Shown here in pieces: positions 32,875-44,771 of a stretch of 64,000 nucleotides of DNA. Both the position numbers and the translations under genes were made by a program. The notes under the pieces are model-generated. The model was given only the letters and a program-made list of their open reading frames with translations, did no database searches and was not told where the DNA came from. Every line of letters starts with the position of its first letter. The first letter of the stretch is position 1. Source of the DNA: Podospora bellae-mahoneyi (taxonomy: Eukaryota; Ascomycota; Sordariomycetes; Sordariales; Podosporaceae); the NCBI RefSeq assembly GCF_035222275.1, contig NC_085885.1:2418001-2482000 (forward strand). Direction: 5' to 3'.

Positions 32875-32968
32875 GCCCGATTAGCTCAGCTGGTTAGAGC
32901 GTCGTACTAATACTGGAGACAGTATGTAGTCAATGCGAAGGTCAACAGTTCAATCCTGTTATTGGGCA
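32875..32968 (+). tRNA. tRNA-Ile(AAT) with 20-nt intron
   Basis: A complete cloverleaf can be folded. The acceptor stem GCCCGAT (32875-32881) pairs with ATTGGGC (32961-32967), discriminator A at 32968. The D arm is GCTCAGCTGGTTAGAGC. The anticodon stem TCGTA/TGCGA has anticodon AAT at 32909-32911 and loop CTAATA. The T arm is AACAG-TTCAATC-CTGTT. An intron of about 20 nt (32913-32932) sits one base after the anticodon, the normal position. A T-rich run follows at about 32974-32978, consistent with a Pol III stop. Gene orientation is plus. Confidence 0.93.
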
Positions 32969-33845
32969 TCTATCTTTTCTTTTCCTATCTTCTTTTTCTT
33001 TTTCTTATTGTCTATTTCTTTGCTCTCGTGGGTGTGACCTCCTGATGGTTTATGTATGGCTTGGTGGTTGTGATGAATGGCTACGTGACTATTGAAATTT
33101 TGGTGCGTAGATTTAATCAAGATTAATGCTAAAAAAAGCAAAGAAAAACCATACATACATAAACACAGTGTGAGTCAAGATGTTGATTCCAAAGGTCCTG
33201 GCGGAGCATGAAGGCTGTAAGTAAGACTTGAGCTTTGTTTAACCCAAAACGAAGTTGGGCTTGGATAAGCTTGGGTGAATAGTTCCCCTTATTTTCCAAT
33301 GTGGGGAGTGGGCTGCTTTGTCAGAGGGTAGCTGGCATTTTTGGACAGGCAAATTCTATTAAATAGCGAAATGAGATATTTTGGGATATCGATTTCTTGG
33401 GGTAGATTTAGTAGTGTGGTGGTTGTGCGAGGCGCTGAGAGAACAATCAGAAATGGCTACAAAACAATCACAACTAAAGACATCAAAATTGACACATATC
33501 AGGTATCATTACTCCCCTACATCTACTTTAAAAACTCGTTGGTATCCAGTCGCGCGCAACAAAAGTAACGCTTGATAACACAAAAGAAATACCCCCTTCC
33601 CACAAGAGAAGAAAAAGAAAGAAAAACGCCGCTTCCGACCCAAGGCCCAACAATAAGAAAAATGCCCACCATTAACCCCTCCAATGACCATGCCCATGCC
33701 CGATCCTTTTTGGCCATGAAACCCTCATGAATACTCCAAAGAAGACATTACCAGTTATGAGTTATGAAGGAAATGTTTGATGTAAAAGGAAAATGCCAAA
33801 AACTCCAAATCGATTTCCCTCCCAAACACCGTTGAAATGCTCAGC
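32969..33845. other. Intergenic region tRNA to permease
   Basis: About 880 bp, AT-rich, with T- and A-runs (32975-33030, 33600-33630). It includes the 3' region of the minus-strand permease. No gene was recognised. Confidence 0.6.
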
Positions 33846-35273
33846 TCAGGTCAGTGGAGCGCAGCCGAAAGAAGTACCAACGGCACCCGTCTCGTAGCGG
33901 ATTGTGATGTCCTTGACAGCCGAGTAGGTGCCGAGCCCGAGAATGACCATGCCCACAATGAAAGCCACCACGTTGAGCGCACCCAGCGTGATGTTCCATA
34001 GCGTCCACTTGCCCTCCTTGATGAACATGAACCACATGATGGCCGGGAAGTAGAATGTAAAGCCAGACAGGAAGATGGCAGCGCAGATGGCCAACAGGGG
34101 CGAGAAGAAGGGAATGGCCTCGGCAACGACAAAGGCGACGATTGTGATGGCGGCATCGACACCAATCCAGGTGATCCAGCCCATGGGGGTGTTGACGTAG
34201 CGGATAACCGAGTCCTTGAACCACTTGCCATGGATGTAACGGGCGCAGACAACGGTGTTGATGCTGCCAGAGATGTAGATGACGGGCAGGGCGACACCAA
34301 AGGCAACCTTGGACATGGTGGGGCCAGCTGAGAGGAGAGCAGGGGCCTGGACATCGTGACCAACAAAGGCGAACACGAGGGCACCGGTGAGGGTGTAGAG
34401 GATGATCTCGAAGATGCCGAGGGTGAAGATGGCGCGGGGATAGTCGGCTGGAGTGTGCATCTCGTCCATGAAGCTGAACTGGCAAAGCGAGTAGCTGTAT
34501 GCGAACACAATGTTGGTGACCGCAATGAAGCCCTCGTGCAGCGTCAAGCCCTCCTTGGGGTAGGCAGACCAGCTGACAGCGGCCAGACCGCCGTCAGCGT
34601 TGGCCGACTGAATGCCGGTCGCGATGATAGTGACACCGATGGCACCAATGATGGAGACGAAATCGATGTATCCGAGAATGGCCATTTCGGAGAAGGTGGG
34701 CGGGATGGCCAGGAGGAAGAGGAGAATGCCCGAGACGACGGCAAATACGACAGTGCAGGCGCCATTGTTGGTCAGGTTGCCAAACATGATAGCTCCCGTC
34801 AAAACGTGGGAGGCGGTGGTGAAGGTGAGCTGCAGGACGAACATGAACGTCATGATAATGTACCCCCACTTGCCAAACATCATTCTGCCGGCGTCGGTGT
34901 AGTGGGCGATGTGGGGGTACTTGACCTTGACCTGACCGACGACATAACTGCAGTACATGGCCAAAAGACCCATGCTGACAGAAATGATGACGCCGAGAAT
35001 CATGCCCAGTGATGCGAAGGCGGCCGGAAGACTGAGACTGCCCAGGGCGACGGCAGTCACGATGAGCACAACCGTCAGGCGTTTCCATCCAAGCTGGTGG
35101 AAAGCGGCCTCACCCTCTGCCAGCTTCTGTCTCTCAAAGTCGTAGTCGGCGGCACCCCTGTTGGCGCGGACGTCACCCTCCATGGAAGAGGCATGGCCGG
35201 AGCCGGTTCTCTCGATACCGGCCTTCTCCTTCTCGGCAAGGCTCACGCCCGTGCTTGGAGTGATTTCCGCCAT
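33846..35273 (-). CDS. mtr: Neutral/aromatic amino-acid permease (Neurospora Mtr type)
   Basis: Plasma-membrane amino-acid:proton symporter of 475 residues, single exon, amino acid/auxin permease family. About 11 membrane helices are visible, from WKRLTVVLIVTAVALGSLSL to GALNVVAFIVGMVILGLG. The GSLSLPAAFASLGM and YCSYVVGQVKVKYPHIAHYT blocks match the fungal Mtr/N-system transporters, and the loop MDEMHTPADYPRA follows the AYSYSLCQFSF helix. A hydrophilic N-terminus (about 60 residues: MAEITPSTGVSLAEKEKAG) precedes helix 1, as in Neurospora Mtr (470 residues). Start is the first ATG, and codon bias is very strong (C/G at position 3), suggesting high expression. The long antisense frame over it is a by-product of that bias. 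Confidence 0.9.
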   Translation of the reverse strand: MAEITPSTGVSLAEKEKAGIERTGSGHASSMEGDVRANRGAADYDFERQKLAEGEAAFHQLGWKRLTVVLIVTAVALGSLSLPAAFASLGMILGVIISVSMGLLAMYCSYVVGQVKVKYPHIAHYTDAGRMMFGKWGYIIMTFMFVLQLTFTTASHVLTGAIMFGNLTNNGACTVVFAVVSGILLFLLAIPPTFSEMAILGYIDFVSIIGAIGVTIIATGIQSANADGGLAAVSWSAYPKEGLTLHEGFIAVTNIVFAYSYSLCQFSFMDEMHTPADYPRAIFTLGIFEIILYTLTGALVFAFVGHDVQAPALLSAGPTMSKVAFGVALPVIYISGSINTVVCARYIHGKWFKDSVIRYVNTPMGWITWIGVDAAITIVAFVVAEAIPFFSPLLAICAAIFLSGFTFYFPAIMWFMFIKEGKWTLWNITLGALNVVAFIVGMVILGLGTYSAVKDITIRYETGAVGTSFGCAPLT

Positions 35274-37526
35274 ATTGAAAAAGCCTGTCGTCCCAATACT
35301 AGGTAAACGACCGGCCTGCTGAAGCTGTTGAAACTCGACAGGAGCGTGGCGTGATGGGCCGGGGTAGTGCCAGGTAGGGCGATGTGGGGATGGCGAAGTG
35401 GCGGACGGATGTGTGAAGAGTGAAGAGAGAAGAACCGAAGTCCGTGGGGAGATGGACTTTATGAACAAGTGTTGCAGGTCAAAAATTGTTGAACAGAAAA
35501 ATGACCAGGACAAGCACCATTGACACAAAGCCAGTTCCCAAAATGTGTTCCGGATTGGATGGAGAGCCGAACTGCTGGGGAAGCAGGGAAAAGAGAGAAA
35601 CTTTAAAAGAAAGCGTCAAACCTCAGTTCCAAGCTCGAGTCAGGCAACGGCAAGCACATCCCTACCATGCCGTTCATGCTCCGGCCGATCTCGGTGAACG
35701 AATTGAGGCGCGGGAACACCGGCAGGGACGTCCCATCGCCACCGAGGGGGATACCCCGATGGTTATCCCGATGGCTGTTGCTGGCTGGCCAGTATCATCA
35801 GATGAGCAGCTGTTCACCCAACGGCCCCGGAAAGAGCTCTCCCCAGATTTCGTGAGTAACCAGTACCGGTCCAAAACACTAACTTCCATTACCCAATGCC
35901 GCAGGGTCTCAAGGGCTTCGGGCTATCCTCACACGGTGTGCTGTCAAGGCCAGGACCCCTCTGCAAGCCCTAGGCTGTCCTTGCTCCTGCATGTCGCAGA
36001 CGGAGTTCATGGCCGGCCGGTCCACCCTCCCCGCATGAAGCATCTCTCCCACAGGTTCTAGAAGATGAGAAGCGGCAAACGGCGTATCTGGAGAAGCCCT
36101 GTGTTCATGTGGCGGCTCGAGAATGTGTTGATTGTGGGGGCGCGGTAGCGGACATTCCAATGTGTGTACCGGTAGACGAATTGCCGTGTCACTGGGAAAA
36201 CACCATAGGGCAAAAACGGTTCATCTCGACATGCCAGGAACCAGCAATGAGCCAACTGCCAGTAGCGCCGGTACTTTGGTAGCTGATGTGGTGACGACAC
36301 TGTGGGGACCTCTCAAACGCAGAAAAGGCGCCGTCTCGCCAGCCTCACGCCGATGTCCGCGGCAAAGCTTATTTTCCTCCTGATGGCCAATGCCAATGGC
36401 TGCGCTTGCACCGAGGAGGCACGGAGGTAGCACCCTGAAAAAGCTTGGTTCAACTGCGCTGTTCCGGACTGTCTGCGCCGTCCCCAGAGATCGTTGGAAG
36501 AGCCCAAGGTGTTAGATGGACCGGGATTCGCATTCTGGGGATCCTCGATGATTCCATCTCCAACTCAGGCGGTGAAAATTGAGATGGTCGGCAACGTGCG
36601 AGATCGGTGTTGTCTGTCCAGGATCCCATCTCTCGTCCGCTGGGGGAGGCGGTGCAAACCCCAGAATGCAACTGCCAGTCCCCACCAGCCGCTGATGGGC
36701 GAGGCTTTTGTTGATGACCAATGCCAAACTTGCGAAGAAAACATTTAGTCACGGTTTGCTTGGGACCTGTCGTATATGTTTAATGTAGCCGCCTTGGTCT
36801 CTTGGAGTCTCTTGGGCACAGCAGGCCCAGATCTTTCGGGTGATCGTCTCGGGAGTCCACATTTTGTTTTGCCTTCTCAACATGTCTCTGAGTCATCGAG
36901 TAGACCGGCACTTGAGAGGTCTGTTGTGAAGCTGAGAAAGAACGGGAGAGCGGGCCATTGTTGAAGGTGGAAGAAGCCAAGAAGTTGGCTTCAGAAGCCG
37001 TGGAAGCATCCAATATTGACTTCATGCAAGACGCCAGGAAGTGTGCGCTTGGCACACATTCCCGAATCAAGTGAAGCCTGGGCATTGATAAGATCACAAC
37101 CCTAACCCTTCGTTGGAATGGGGTGGCGCTATCTGTGGCTGAAGCGAAGCAAAGTGTGGCGCACATGAGGCTTAGCCTCCACATTGAAAGTAAACAAACG
37201 GACCGTGTTCTAGCCAATCAACGACGTGTGGCATTTTATTGGCTGCGGCTTCCCTGCTCCCCCTCCAAATGTCAATGGATCCCACAGTTTGACTTTTGAC
37301 ACCATCACCAAACACGCGACTTGGGCCGACGATCCAAGCCTTCCTCGATTGGCCCGTGATTGATTATTATCTGATATCGCCAGACGACAATGTCCGTATG
37401 TTATTGTTGAGGAGAAACGAACCCAACCCATATTCCAGTTAGCGGTAGCGGTAGCCGACTCGATCGCGTCTTAACTCGCGACAAACCCTCGAAACTCGAC
37501 CTCTCTGAGCAAACAACCACACAAAA
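35274..37526. other. 2.25-kb intergenic region
   Basis: No convincing coding sequence on either strand. The longest frames (for example 35486-36061 plus, 36780-37217 minus) have no family-like sequence, and their composition looks like non-coding DNA. A short telomere-like ACCCTAACCCT occurs at about 37099-37109. The promoters of mtr (35274 onward) and BIR1 (up to 37526) lie at its ends. Confidence 0.55.
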
Positions 37527-40267
37527 ATGTCTATGATGGACTCGGAGGACGTGTTCTTCTGCCTTGAGAACCGGCTGGCATCGTTCCAGGCAACACAGCC
37601 TGCCTCCAAAGGCAGAACCTCCAATGCAAACTCTCGCGGTCCAAAACAGCTGCAATGGCCACACAAAACCCTCTCCCCTGTCGCGGTAAGCTTCCTAGCT
37701 GATTTCCCTCGGGGTTTCAAGACTGACTTTCGCTGTGATAGTTTGCAAAAGCGGGATTCTTCTTCGAGCCATACCCGCAAAGCCCCGACAATGTTGTGTG
37801 CTTTTTGTGCGACAAGTCACTCGACGGGTGGGAAGAGCATGACAATCCTCTGGAGGAACATCTGAAGCACTCGCCAACGTGCGGGTGGGCCATCATGGCA
37901 GCCATCGAGGCCGGCATGGGCAACTATGGGAAGGTACACCCTCTCGACCCGTTCATGGTCGAGGCACGCAAAGCAACGTTTGCCGGCAGGTGGCCCTACG
38001 AGACCAAAAAGGGCTTCAAGTGCAAGACTAAAAAGGTAGGAACGACGAACCCTTGACCGTTGGCCCAAGACTGACTCGCCGGAACATAGCTTGTCGAGGC
38101 CGGCTGGAAGTACACACCATCGCGGGAGGCGGAGGACATGGCCACGTGCGCCTACTGCCAACTCGCCCTCGAGGGATGGGAGTCGGACGACAACCCATGG
38201 GACGAACACTACAACCGTGCGCCCGAATGCCCATTCTTTACTCTCATCAACTCGCAACCGGCACCAAAGAAGTCGGGGAGAGCCAAGACAGCTAGACCCT
38301 CCAAAGCCTCGCGGCTCTCGGTGCAGTCCATTGCTACCATCGCCACTGGTGCCTCCGACTTGACCTCTGTTGGAGACCTCACCCTCGACCAAGACGACAG
38401 TGTTATGACAACTGCGTCCGCCATGACTCAAGGTGCCAAGAAGACGACAAAGGGACGCAAGGCGACTACTGCAAAGGGCCGGAAGACCAAAGCAAAGAAG
38501 GAAGAGGTCGTCGAGATACACGAAGACGAACCGCAAGTAGAAGCACCTCCACCAAAGCCCGCCAGAGGACGTAAGCGTTCTAGCGACACAATGGAGGAAC
38601 CTTCCATGACCAACGCCGAGGCTCCAGCTCCCAAGAAACGGGCCACACGCACCAAGAAGAACGCTGCCGTAGAGCCGCCCGCAGCACCACAAGACGTTGA
38701 TATGGTCGATGTCATTGAGCAGCCACCACCCCTTGCCAAGAAGAAGGGCCGGGGGCCCACCACAAAGTCCCGCAAGGTCTCGCAAGCCTCGGTCCAGTCG
38801 GAGCCATTGGATGTGCCAGATGACGATGAGATTGAGCGCCAATTAGAAGCCGATCTCGACCGGTACGAAGAGCCAGCTCTGGAAGAACCAGTCGTCGAAG
38901 AACCAATTATCGAAGAGCCGGTTGTCGAAGAGCCAGCTGCTGCAGAGCCGGTTATCGCAGAGCCGGTTATCGCAGAACCCGAGGTGGAAGCGCCACGGCC
39001 AAAGACAAAAGGAAGGCCCAAGATATCTACCACTGCACGCAAGACAAGTCAGGTGGCGGAGGAAGAGAGCAGGATACACCCCATGTTCGACGCAACACCT
39101 GCGGAGCCTGACGAGGCCGAGATCGATGCCGAATACAAGGCTCTTCTCGCCGAGGTTGATCCAGAACCAGAGGAGCCAGAGGAGCAAGAGATCATGGTCC
39201 CGAAGAAGGGACGGAAGGCAGGGACTCGGAAAATATCAAAGACGAAGAAGCCTAAGGAGCCTGTGGCCGAGTCAGAACCTGTGGATGAGATCGCAAAAGC
39301 TCCTGCGCCATCAGTCGGTGATGTCCAGTACCCAACCCTTAAGATGGAGGATGCCGTTCCAGAACCTGAGGCCAAGTCAGAGCTTCAACCAGAAGAAGTT
39401 GATCCGGATGCCAGCAGCGGTACTGTTGTAACCCAGCCTGTGAAGAGGGGTCGCGGTCGTCCCTCGAAGAAGTCTTTGGCTGAACGGGCATCTCTCGAGG
39501 CACGGGCGTCTCTGGAGGTCCGGGCATCACTCGACGCACGAGCGTCCGTCGAGGACGTCGAACCGGCACCAGCCCCACGACGATCATCTGCCAGAATAGT
39601 CAAAGCTCGCGAGTCTGTTTTAGCGAAGGCAACGACACCAGAACCGGTCCAGGTTGAGAAGAAGCCTGCCAAACCTCCAACACCACCACCCGCCCCAGTT
39701 GTTGAAGCTGCACCTGTCCTACCGACCCCGATGAGAACCAACAAGTCTCTTCCACCACCTCCTCCTTCATCTGCCAGCCAGCACCCATCAACGCCGAGAA
39801 CACAACCCAGCCGACGGGCGAAACAAGCAACCATGTCCCCTTCGCCGTCGCCGCAATCCTCGGATGCAGAAAACACACGGCGATCGCTGACCAAGACAAC
39901 AGCTGTTAGCGTCGTCTCCAACAGAGTTGCGCTAGCACCAGTTGTTGCCACCCCGAGTCGGAGTTCCCCGTCGAAACGAGCTACGCTGGGCGGACTTCAG
40001 AGTGCCACGCCCTGGCAGCCGACAGATCTCGAGATGGTATTTTCACCATCGAACAATCCAAACAAGGAGAATGGTGTCTCCCGGTTGCTGAGCAAGGGCA
40101 AGGACTTGACCAGCCCTGAGAAGGGCATGACGGTGGAGGAGTGGATTTACCACAATGCTGAGCTGGCAGAGCAGATGCTCAAGATGGAGTGTGAAAATAT
40201 GGTCTCGGCCTTTGAGAGGGAGGGTACGAGGGCGATGAGGGTGTTGGAGGGGCTGATTGTTGAGTAG
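37527..40267 (+). CDS. BIR1: Bir1/Cut17-type chromosomal passenger protein with two BIR domains
   Basis: Survivin-like subunit of the chromosomal passenger complex (Aurora/Ipl1-INCENP/Sli15) that marks centromeres. 876 residues, three exons (37527-37685, 37742-38035, 38090-40267), all phase 0. BIR1 zinc ligands: C73, C76, H93, C100 (CFLCDKSLDGWEEHDNP, HLKHSPTC). BIR2 ligands: C171, C174, H191, C198 (CAYCQLALEGWESDDNP, HYNRAPEC). The remainder is low-complexity and basic/acidic, with EEPVVEEP-type and RASLEA-type repeats (finding below), Lys-rich segments (KTKAKKEE) and Ser/Pro sites. The C-terminal 50 residues (TVEEWIYHNAELAEQMLKME) form a predicted helix, the expected INCENP/Borealin-binding region. 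Two BIRs and this length match fungal Bir1 rather than animal survivin. Confidence 0.93.
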
Positions 40268-40989
40268 ATCAAGGTGGTGTGGGTTAGCGAGGGTTCAGGG
40301 TGCATGGAGCATTGCTGGCACATTAATAAGGCGTTGTTTGGGTTTCGGGTGGTTTTGCGCTTAGGGTTGTTTAGCTGCTCAATCAAGGGTTATTGTGTTG
40401 TATGTCTCAGACTTTACCTCATCCACACGAAGAACTCATCAAAAGAGGGCGTATTGGAAGCTGCTGAATGTGTGTCAGCCAGAAATTATTGGACGCCACT
40501 CATGATCAAACTGCGGCTTTTCTCCCTGGACTTCACCACACCTTGGTGTGTAACACCCCGCATGCTAGACGAATACGCTCGGTACGCTCTTGTGGTTGGA
40601 GCTATATGATTGGAGGGTCGACGGAGATCAACATGAGCATGCATGAGCATTTGATATGTGCACGGTGCATGCACTCGCACCAACTACGAAACATCGAGTG
40701 AGAGAGCTGTGCGAATGATTACAGGTGGGAGTCGGGCTTGACAATCACTTTGATCATACATGGCAAGCCCTCCCCACTCAGGGATAGTTGAGCAGTGAAA
40801 TGCACCTAATATATGGCTCACACCCTTCCACACGAGTTAAGGTATTCATCCATGTTATATCGTTATATCTACCACTGGGTCCCTCGCCCATGACCACTCC
40901 GTTGTCAATCTTTTTTGGCCACCCCATCTTACTCTCTCTCCTTGCAAATCCCTTGAAGAAACAAACCACCACCATCAATCACCACCATC
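40268..40989. other. Intergenic region BIR1 to P450
   Basis: About 720 bp, holding BIR1 3' sequence and the P450 promoter. The 40 bp before the P450 start has CACCACCATCA repeats. No gene was recognised. Confidence 0.6.
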
Positions 40990-42811
40990 ATGTCCCACAT
41001 CACCCTCTCCCTCCTCCTCTCCCTAACAGAACTAACCCTCTCCCACCTCTTCCTCCCCACCTTCCCCATCCCTCCTTCTTACCTCCTCCCCCTTTTCCTC
41101 GCGCATTACCTCCCCTTGATAATCTACTCCCTCTTCCTCCACCCCTTTTATTTCTCCCCGTTACGCACCCTCCCCACACCTGGGGGAAACCTCCCCCTGC
41201 TAGGCCAAACCCTCACCCTCCTCCGCGCAACCTCCCCCGTGCAAACATACGTTGATTGGGCCAACCGTTACCCACGTGCCCCGTTTATCCGGTTTTTGGG
41301 TCTGTTCCATTCAGAGATGGTACTAGTTGCCAGTCCGGAGGCGCACAAGGAGGTGTTGATGACGCACTGTTATGAGTTTAAGAAGCCGGATATCATGTAC
41401 AGGTTTGTTGTGCCCGGGGTTTCTTGTGGTTTTTTTTTTGGGGGGGTGGGGTTTTTTTTACTAAGATGATGCACAGGTTTATTGGGGATTTTGTCGGGAG
41501 GGGGTTGTTGTTTGCTGAGGGAGGGGAGCATAAGATTGCGAGGAGGAGGTTGAATGGAGTTTTTGGGGTTGGTAGTGTGAGGAGGGTCATGGGGGTGCTT
41601 TGGGGGATGGCGGGGGGGTTGGGGGGGGTTGTGGAGGGGATGGTAGGGGAGGAAGGGGAGGGGGTGGTTGATGGTGAGTTGATGGTGAACGCTAAAAAAC
41701 GGGAAGGGGGCTGATGAAAAAGGAAACAGTGAATGAGCTTTATGTCAAGGCTACTATTGATGTGACCGGAGCGACGATTTTGGGGGTTGAGTTGGGGAAT
41801 TTGAGGGGGGAGGAAGAAGGGGGGGATATGGAGTATGTTATTCAGACTTTCGGTTTTGGCCATGTAGGTGCTGATATAGAGGGTAGCTTTCTCACCTCCT
41901 TCCGCCGCGTCTTCCAGCAGCCCCCGCTTTCCGCCCTCATCTCCTTCATCAACCTCTTCCTCCCCATCCGCCGCTTCCTCCCCATGGAGGCCAACCTAGG
42001 CTACCTCCGCGCCTCGGCACAACTCCGCCGGATGACCCTCGACATTGTCAAGAACCGCGTCAAAGAACTGGCTCAACCGGACTATCGCAACCCTGTCAGC
42101 AACGGAGCTGACTTGCTCACGATGATGCTAGAGGGGGAGATGTCCCTCAGCAAAGCCGGCGACAAAATGACAGAAGACCAAATCACGAACGAGCTGCTGA
42201 CCTTCATCGCGGCGGGGCATGAGACCTCGGCTAATGCCCTCCTGTGGGCGAGCTATGTCTTGGCTGTCCACCCTGACATACAGACGCGTCTCCGCAGGGA
42301 AATCACATCCCATTTCGAGGCTGGCAAAACCCCGACTTATGAGCAGCTGGAGTCGCTTGTTTATCTCCACAACTTTTGCAGGGAAATCCTCAGGCGGTAT
42401 TGTCCTGCGTTGATGACGTTTAGGGAGGCACTGAAAGATCTTACCATTTGTGGCACTTTTATCCCAAGGGGCACCGTACTTCTTCTCCTCCCGGCGGTGG
42501 CCTCACGGACGGCCTGGGTTTGGGGGGAGGATGTTGACGAGTTCAAGCCGGAGAGGTGGGAGAATTTGGCAGGGACGGAGGCGGACAGCCCTTATGCTTT
42601 TGGGGCGTTTATGCATGGGCCAAGGATATGCATAGGGAAGCAGTTTGCCATGGTTGAGTTCAAGGTTTTGGTTGTGGAGCTGGTGACCAGGTTTGAGTTT
42701 GGGATGACGGAGGAGTTGAAGGGGCTTGGGGGGAGGGAGCCGAGGACGACGAACCCGGGGATGGGGTATGTTCCTGCTGGGGGGATGAGGGTTCAGTTTA
42801 GGAAGATTTGA
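40990..42811 (+). CDS. Cytochrome P450 monooxygenase
   Basis: Membrane-anchored P450 of 563 residues in three exons (40990-41402, 41477-41673, 41730-42811), in phase. N-terminal hydrophobic segments (residues 1-56, ending LFLHPFYFSPLRT) anchor it to the ER, followed by the proline hinge LPTPGGNLPLLGQ. I-helix FIAAGHETSANALLWASY has the AGxxT oxygen-activation motif. ExxR is in REILRRYCP. The heme loop is FGAFMHGPRICIGKQFA with axial Cys504; FMHGPRxCIG replaces the usual FSxGPRxCIG. The substrate is unknown and I cannot assign a CYP family. Exon 2 (41477-41673) is unusually G-rich. A class I/II aminotransferase follows 2 kb downstream on the same strand. Confidence 0.88.
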
Positions 42812-44771
42812 TTCTTTTTTGGGGTGTTGAATCGAATATTTTGTATCACCCCATGGACGGCATTACCGGTGACTTTGGGGGTTACATGAACATTTGGAGT
42901 CTGATTTGGACACCGGTTGTCAAGTTGAGCACTTATTTCTAGAAAAAATTTCCATTTATGATACTGTGCAAGCTGAGAAAAGAGAAGAAAAGCTGTGAGA
43001 ATACCTAGGAAACAGACACAAAGGAAGTTAGATGAGAGGTAGTGTGAAATGCCCAGTTCATAAATCCAAATGCCCCTTGTCAGGCCTTCAAATTCGGTCT
43101 TGACCATGGCTTTCAAGATCAAGCCCTGACAAGTATCTTGCCGGTTACCTAAGTCCAGTGGTTACAGTGCCTCTCTCCGAGACCATTCACCAAAATATTG
43201 TTTTTTTTTTTCGCATAAGGGATTATTTCTCTCTCCGCCCACTTGGTGCTTCATCCTAGTCCATCATCCTAGTCCATCATCCTAGTCCATCATCCGGAAG
43301 ATCTCCCGGACACGCTTCTCTAGCGTGTCTTCACCATCTTGGCGTCCGGAAAAATATCACCCATTCGTGGCTTCTTCAGCCGAGCTTGGTTGGCTAGCCA
43401 CCAAGGCCCATGACGGAGAGCGAATAACGTATCGCTCAAGCCAAATGGTGGGTGGACGGTACCTATGGAGCATGTCAAAGGACCGGGAATGCGGGGCGCC
43501 AGACTGGTTGAAAGCGGTGTTGTGAGGCCGAGTCGAGAGAGGCCCCGACCACGCCTACATGATAAAACTACCGGAACACGGTTTTAGTCGTATATCGTCC
43601 ACCGCGGCCAACGGGAGACATGGAGACGGGGGTTTGTAGAAGCGATGGAAGTCGACTTCTTGGAGCCAGGGTTGCAAGCACCTGACGTGTTGGTTGAGGA
43701 AGGGAAAGCCCGCAAGGTATTTCGAGAATGGCTAAATAGGTAGGTAGAATACACCACAGGAAGGCATCGACATACCCTAGAGGCGGAGGAAGCAGCGTCA
43801 TGTGAAGGTTCAAGTCTCTATTGACCTCTACCATGGCCTTTGCTTCTTCGCCGCTGATCATGAAAAGCGGTGGTGCCGGGTCGTGGCTTTATTACAGGAG
43901 GGTGAATAGCAAACACGACGGGTAAAGACAAGGTTTGCTTGGCCACCCCAACGCGTGCTGATTCGCCGGCTATTATTCCAAACTTGAGTACTTAAGGTAG
44001 GCTATGAAAAGGGTGCTAGGTTGAGAAGATGGTGAGATTGAAGTAATTGGTGAATAATCGTTAAAAGCAAGTATATATGAAAGATTGGCAAAGCAGTGGG
44101 CTGTTGCTGTGAGCAGCATAAGTCTGTGCTTCAATAGCCGATGAGCATCTCAGGGGTTTGTTTACATGCCCCTGTTTTCCTCGACTGCACGCCATATTCA
44201 GGGGCTGAGCTGATATGTTGGCTTGTACAACACGGTCTAGAATAGACGTGTCTCCGTGGAAATCATATACTGAATATTCATCTTGCTTGAAGAATTTCCA
44301 TTTGTGCTAAAAAAAAAAAAAAAAAGCCATTTTTGTGAACAAGCACACGAGCGGATCACAGCAACAAAAGCAATCGGCAACGCTAATATCCCCAGCGTCG
44401 GCCCGAGCAGCCACCAAGCCGAAGCATCCGCACCGAAAGAGGGGCAACCGTCTCCACTACGAAGGAAGGATCATCCGATGCAAAGAACCAAGAACCCGAA
44501 ACTGGCTCTCTATTTATGAGAAGGGGTTACATTGAATAGCGAATGAAGTTAAACGTAGCAGTAGATTAAAATAAGGAGACGCATGTTAAATACTCCTCAG
44601 CTAACCCCCTGACGAGTGAGTCAACATCGTGACAAGGTGTTAGTCCATCACCACCAGACATAAAGTCAGCACCTTTGACTCCATCGATCCGAACTTGAGC
44701 AAATCCCTTATACACATCCCCCTCCCCTCCATCGTCAACAAAAACAAACAAAAAAGCAAAACAAAACAAAA
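42812..44771. other. 2-kb intergenic region between P450 and aminotransferase genes
   Basis: It contains T- and A-runs and a 13-bp tandem repeat (43252-43295). A minus-strand ATG at 43861 opens 97 codons (MISGEEAKAMVEVNRDLNL) to 43568. The sequence is not obviously random, but it matches nothing I recognise, so I rate it only a possible small gene. Confidence 0.45.
43252..43295. repeat. 13-bp tandem repeat (CATCCTAGTCCAT)
   Basis: Three perfect copies of CATCCTAGTCCAT plus CATCC. It lies in the intergenic region downstream of the P450 gene. Confidence 0.85.

Noticed and set aside
33846-35273. Overlapping antisense gene at 34356-35012
   Set aside because: 218-codon frame opposite the permease; highly charged Asp/Gly-rich and caused by codon bias.
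37099-37109. CCCTAA-type sequence as a chromosome end
   Set aside because: Fewer than two units and flanked by unique sequence on both sides.
36780-37217. 145-codon minus frame near BIR1
   Set aside because: No family-like sequence and no plausible splice partners.
10476-40267. Functional cluster of Mad1, Bir1 and Cdc4
   Set aside because: The three genes are 10-20 kb apart with unrelated genes between; chance is sufficient.
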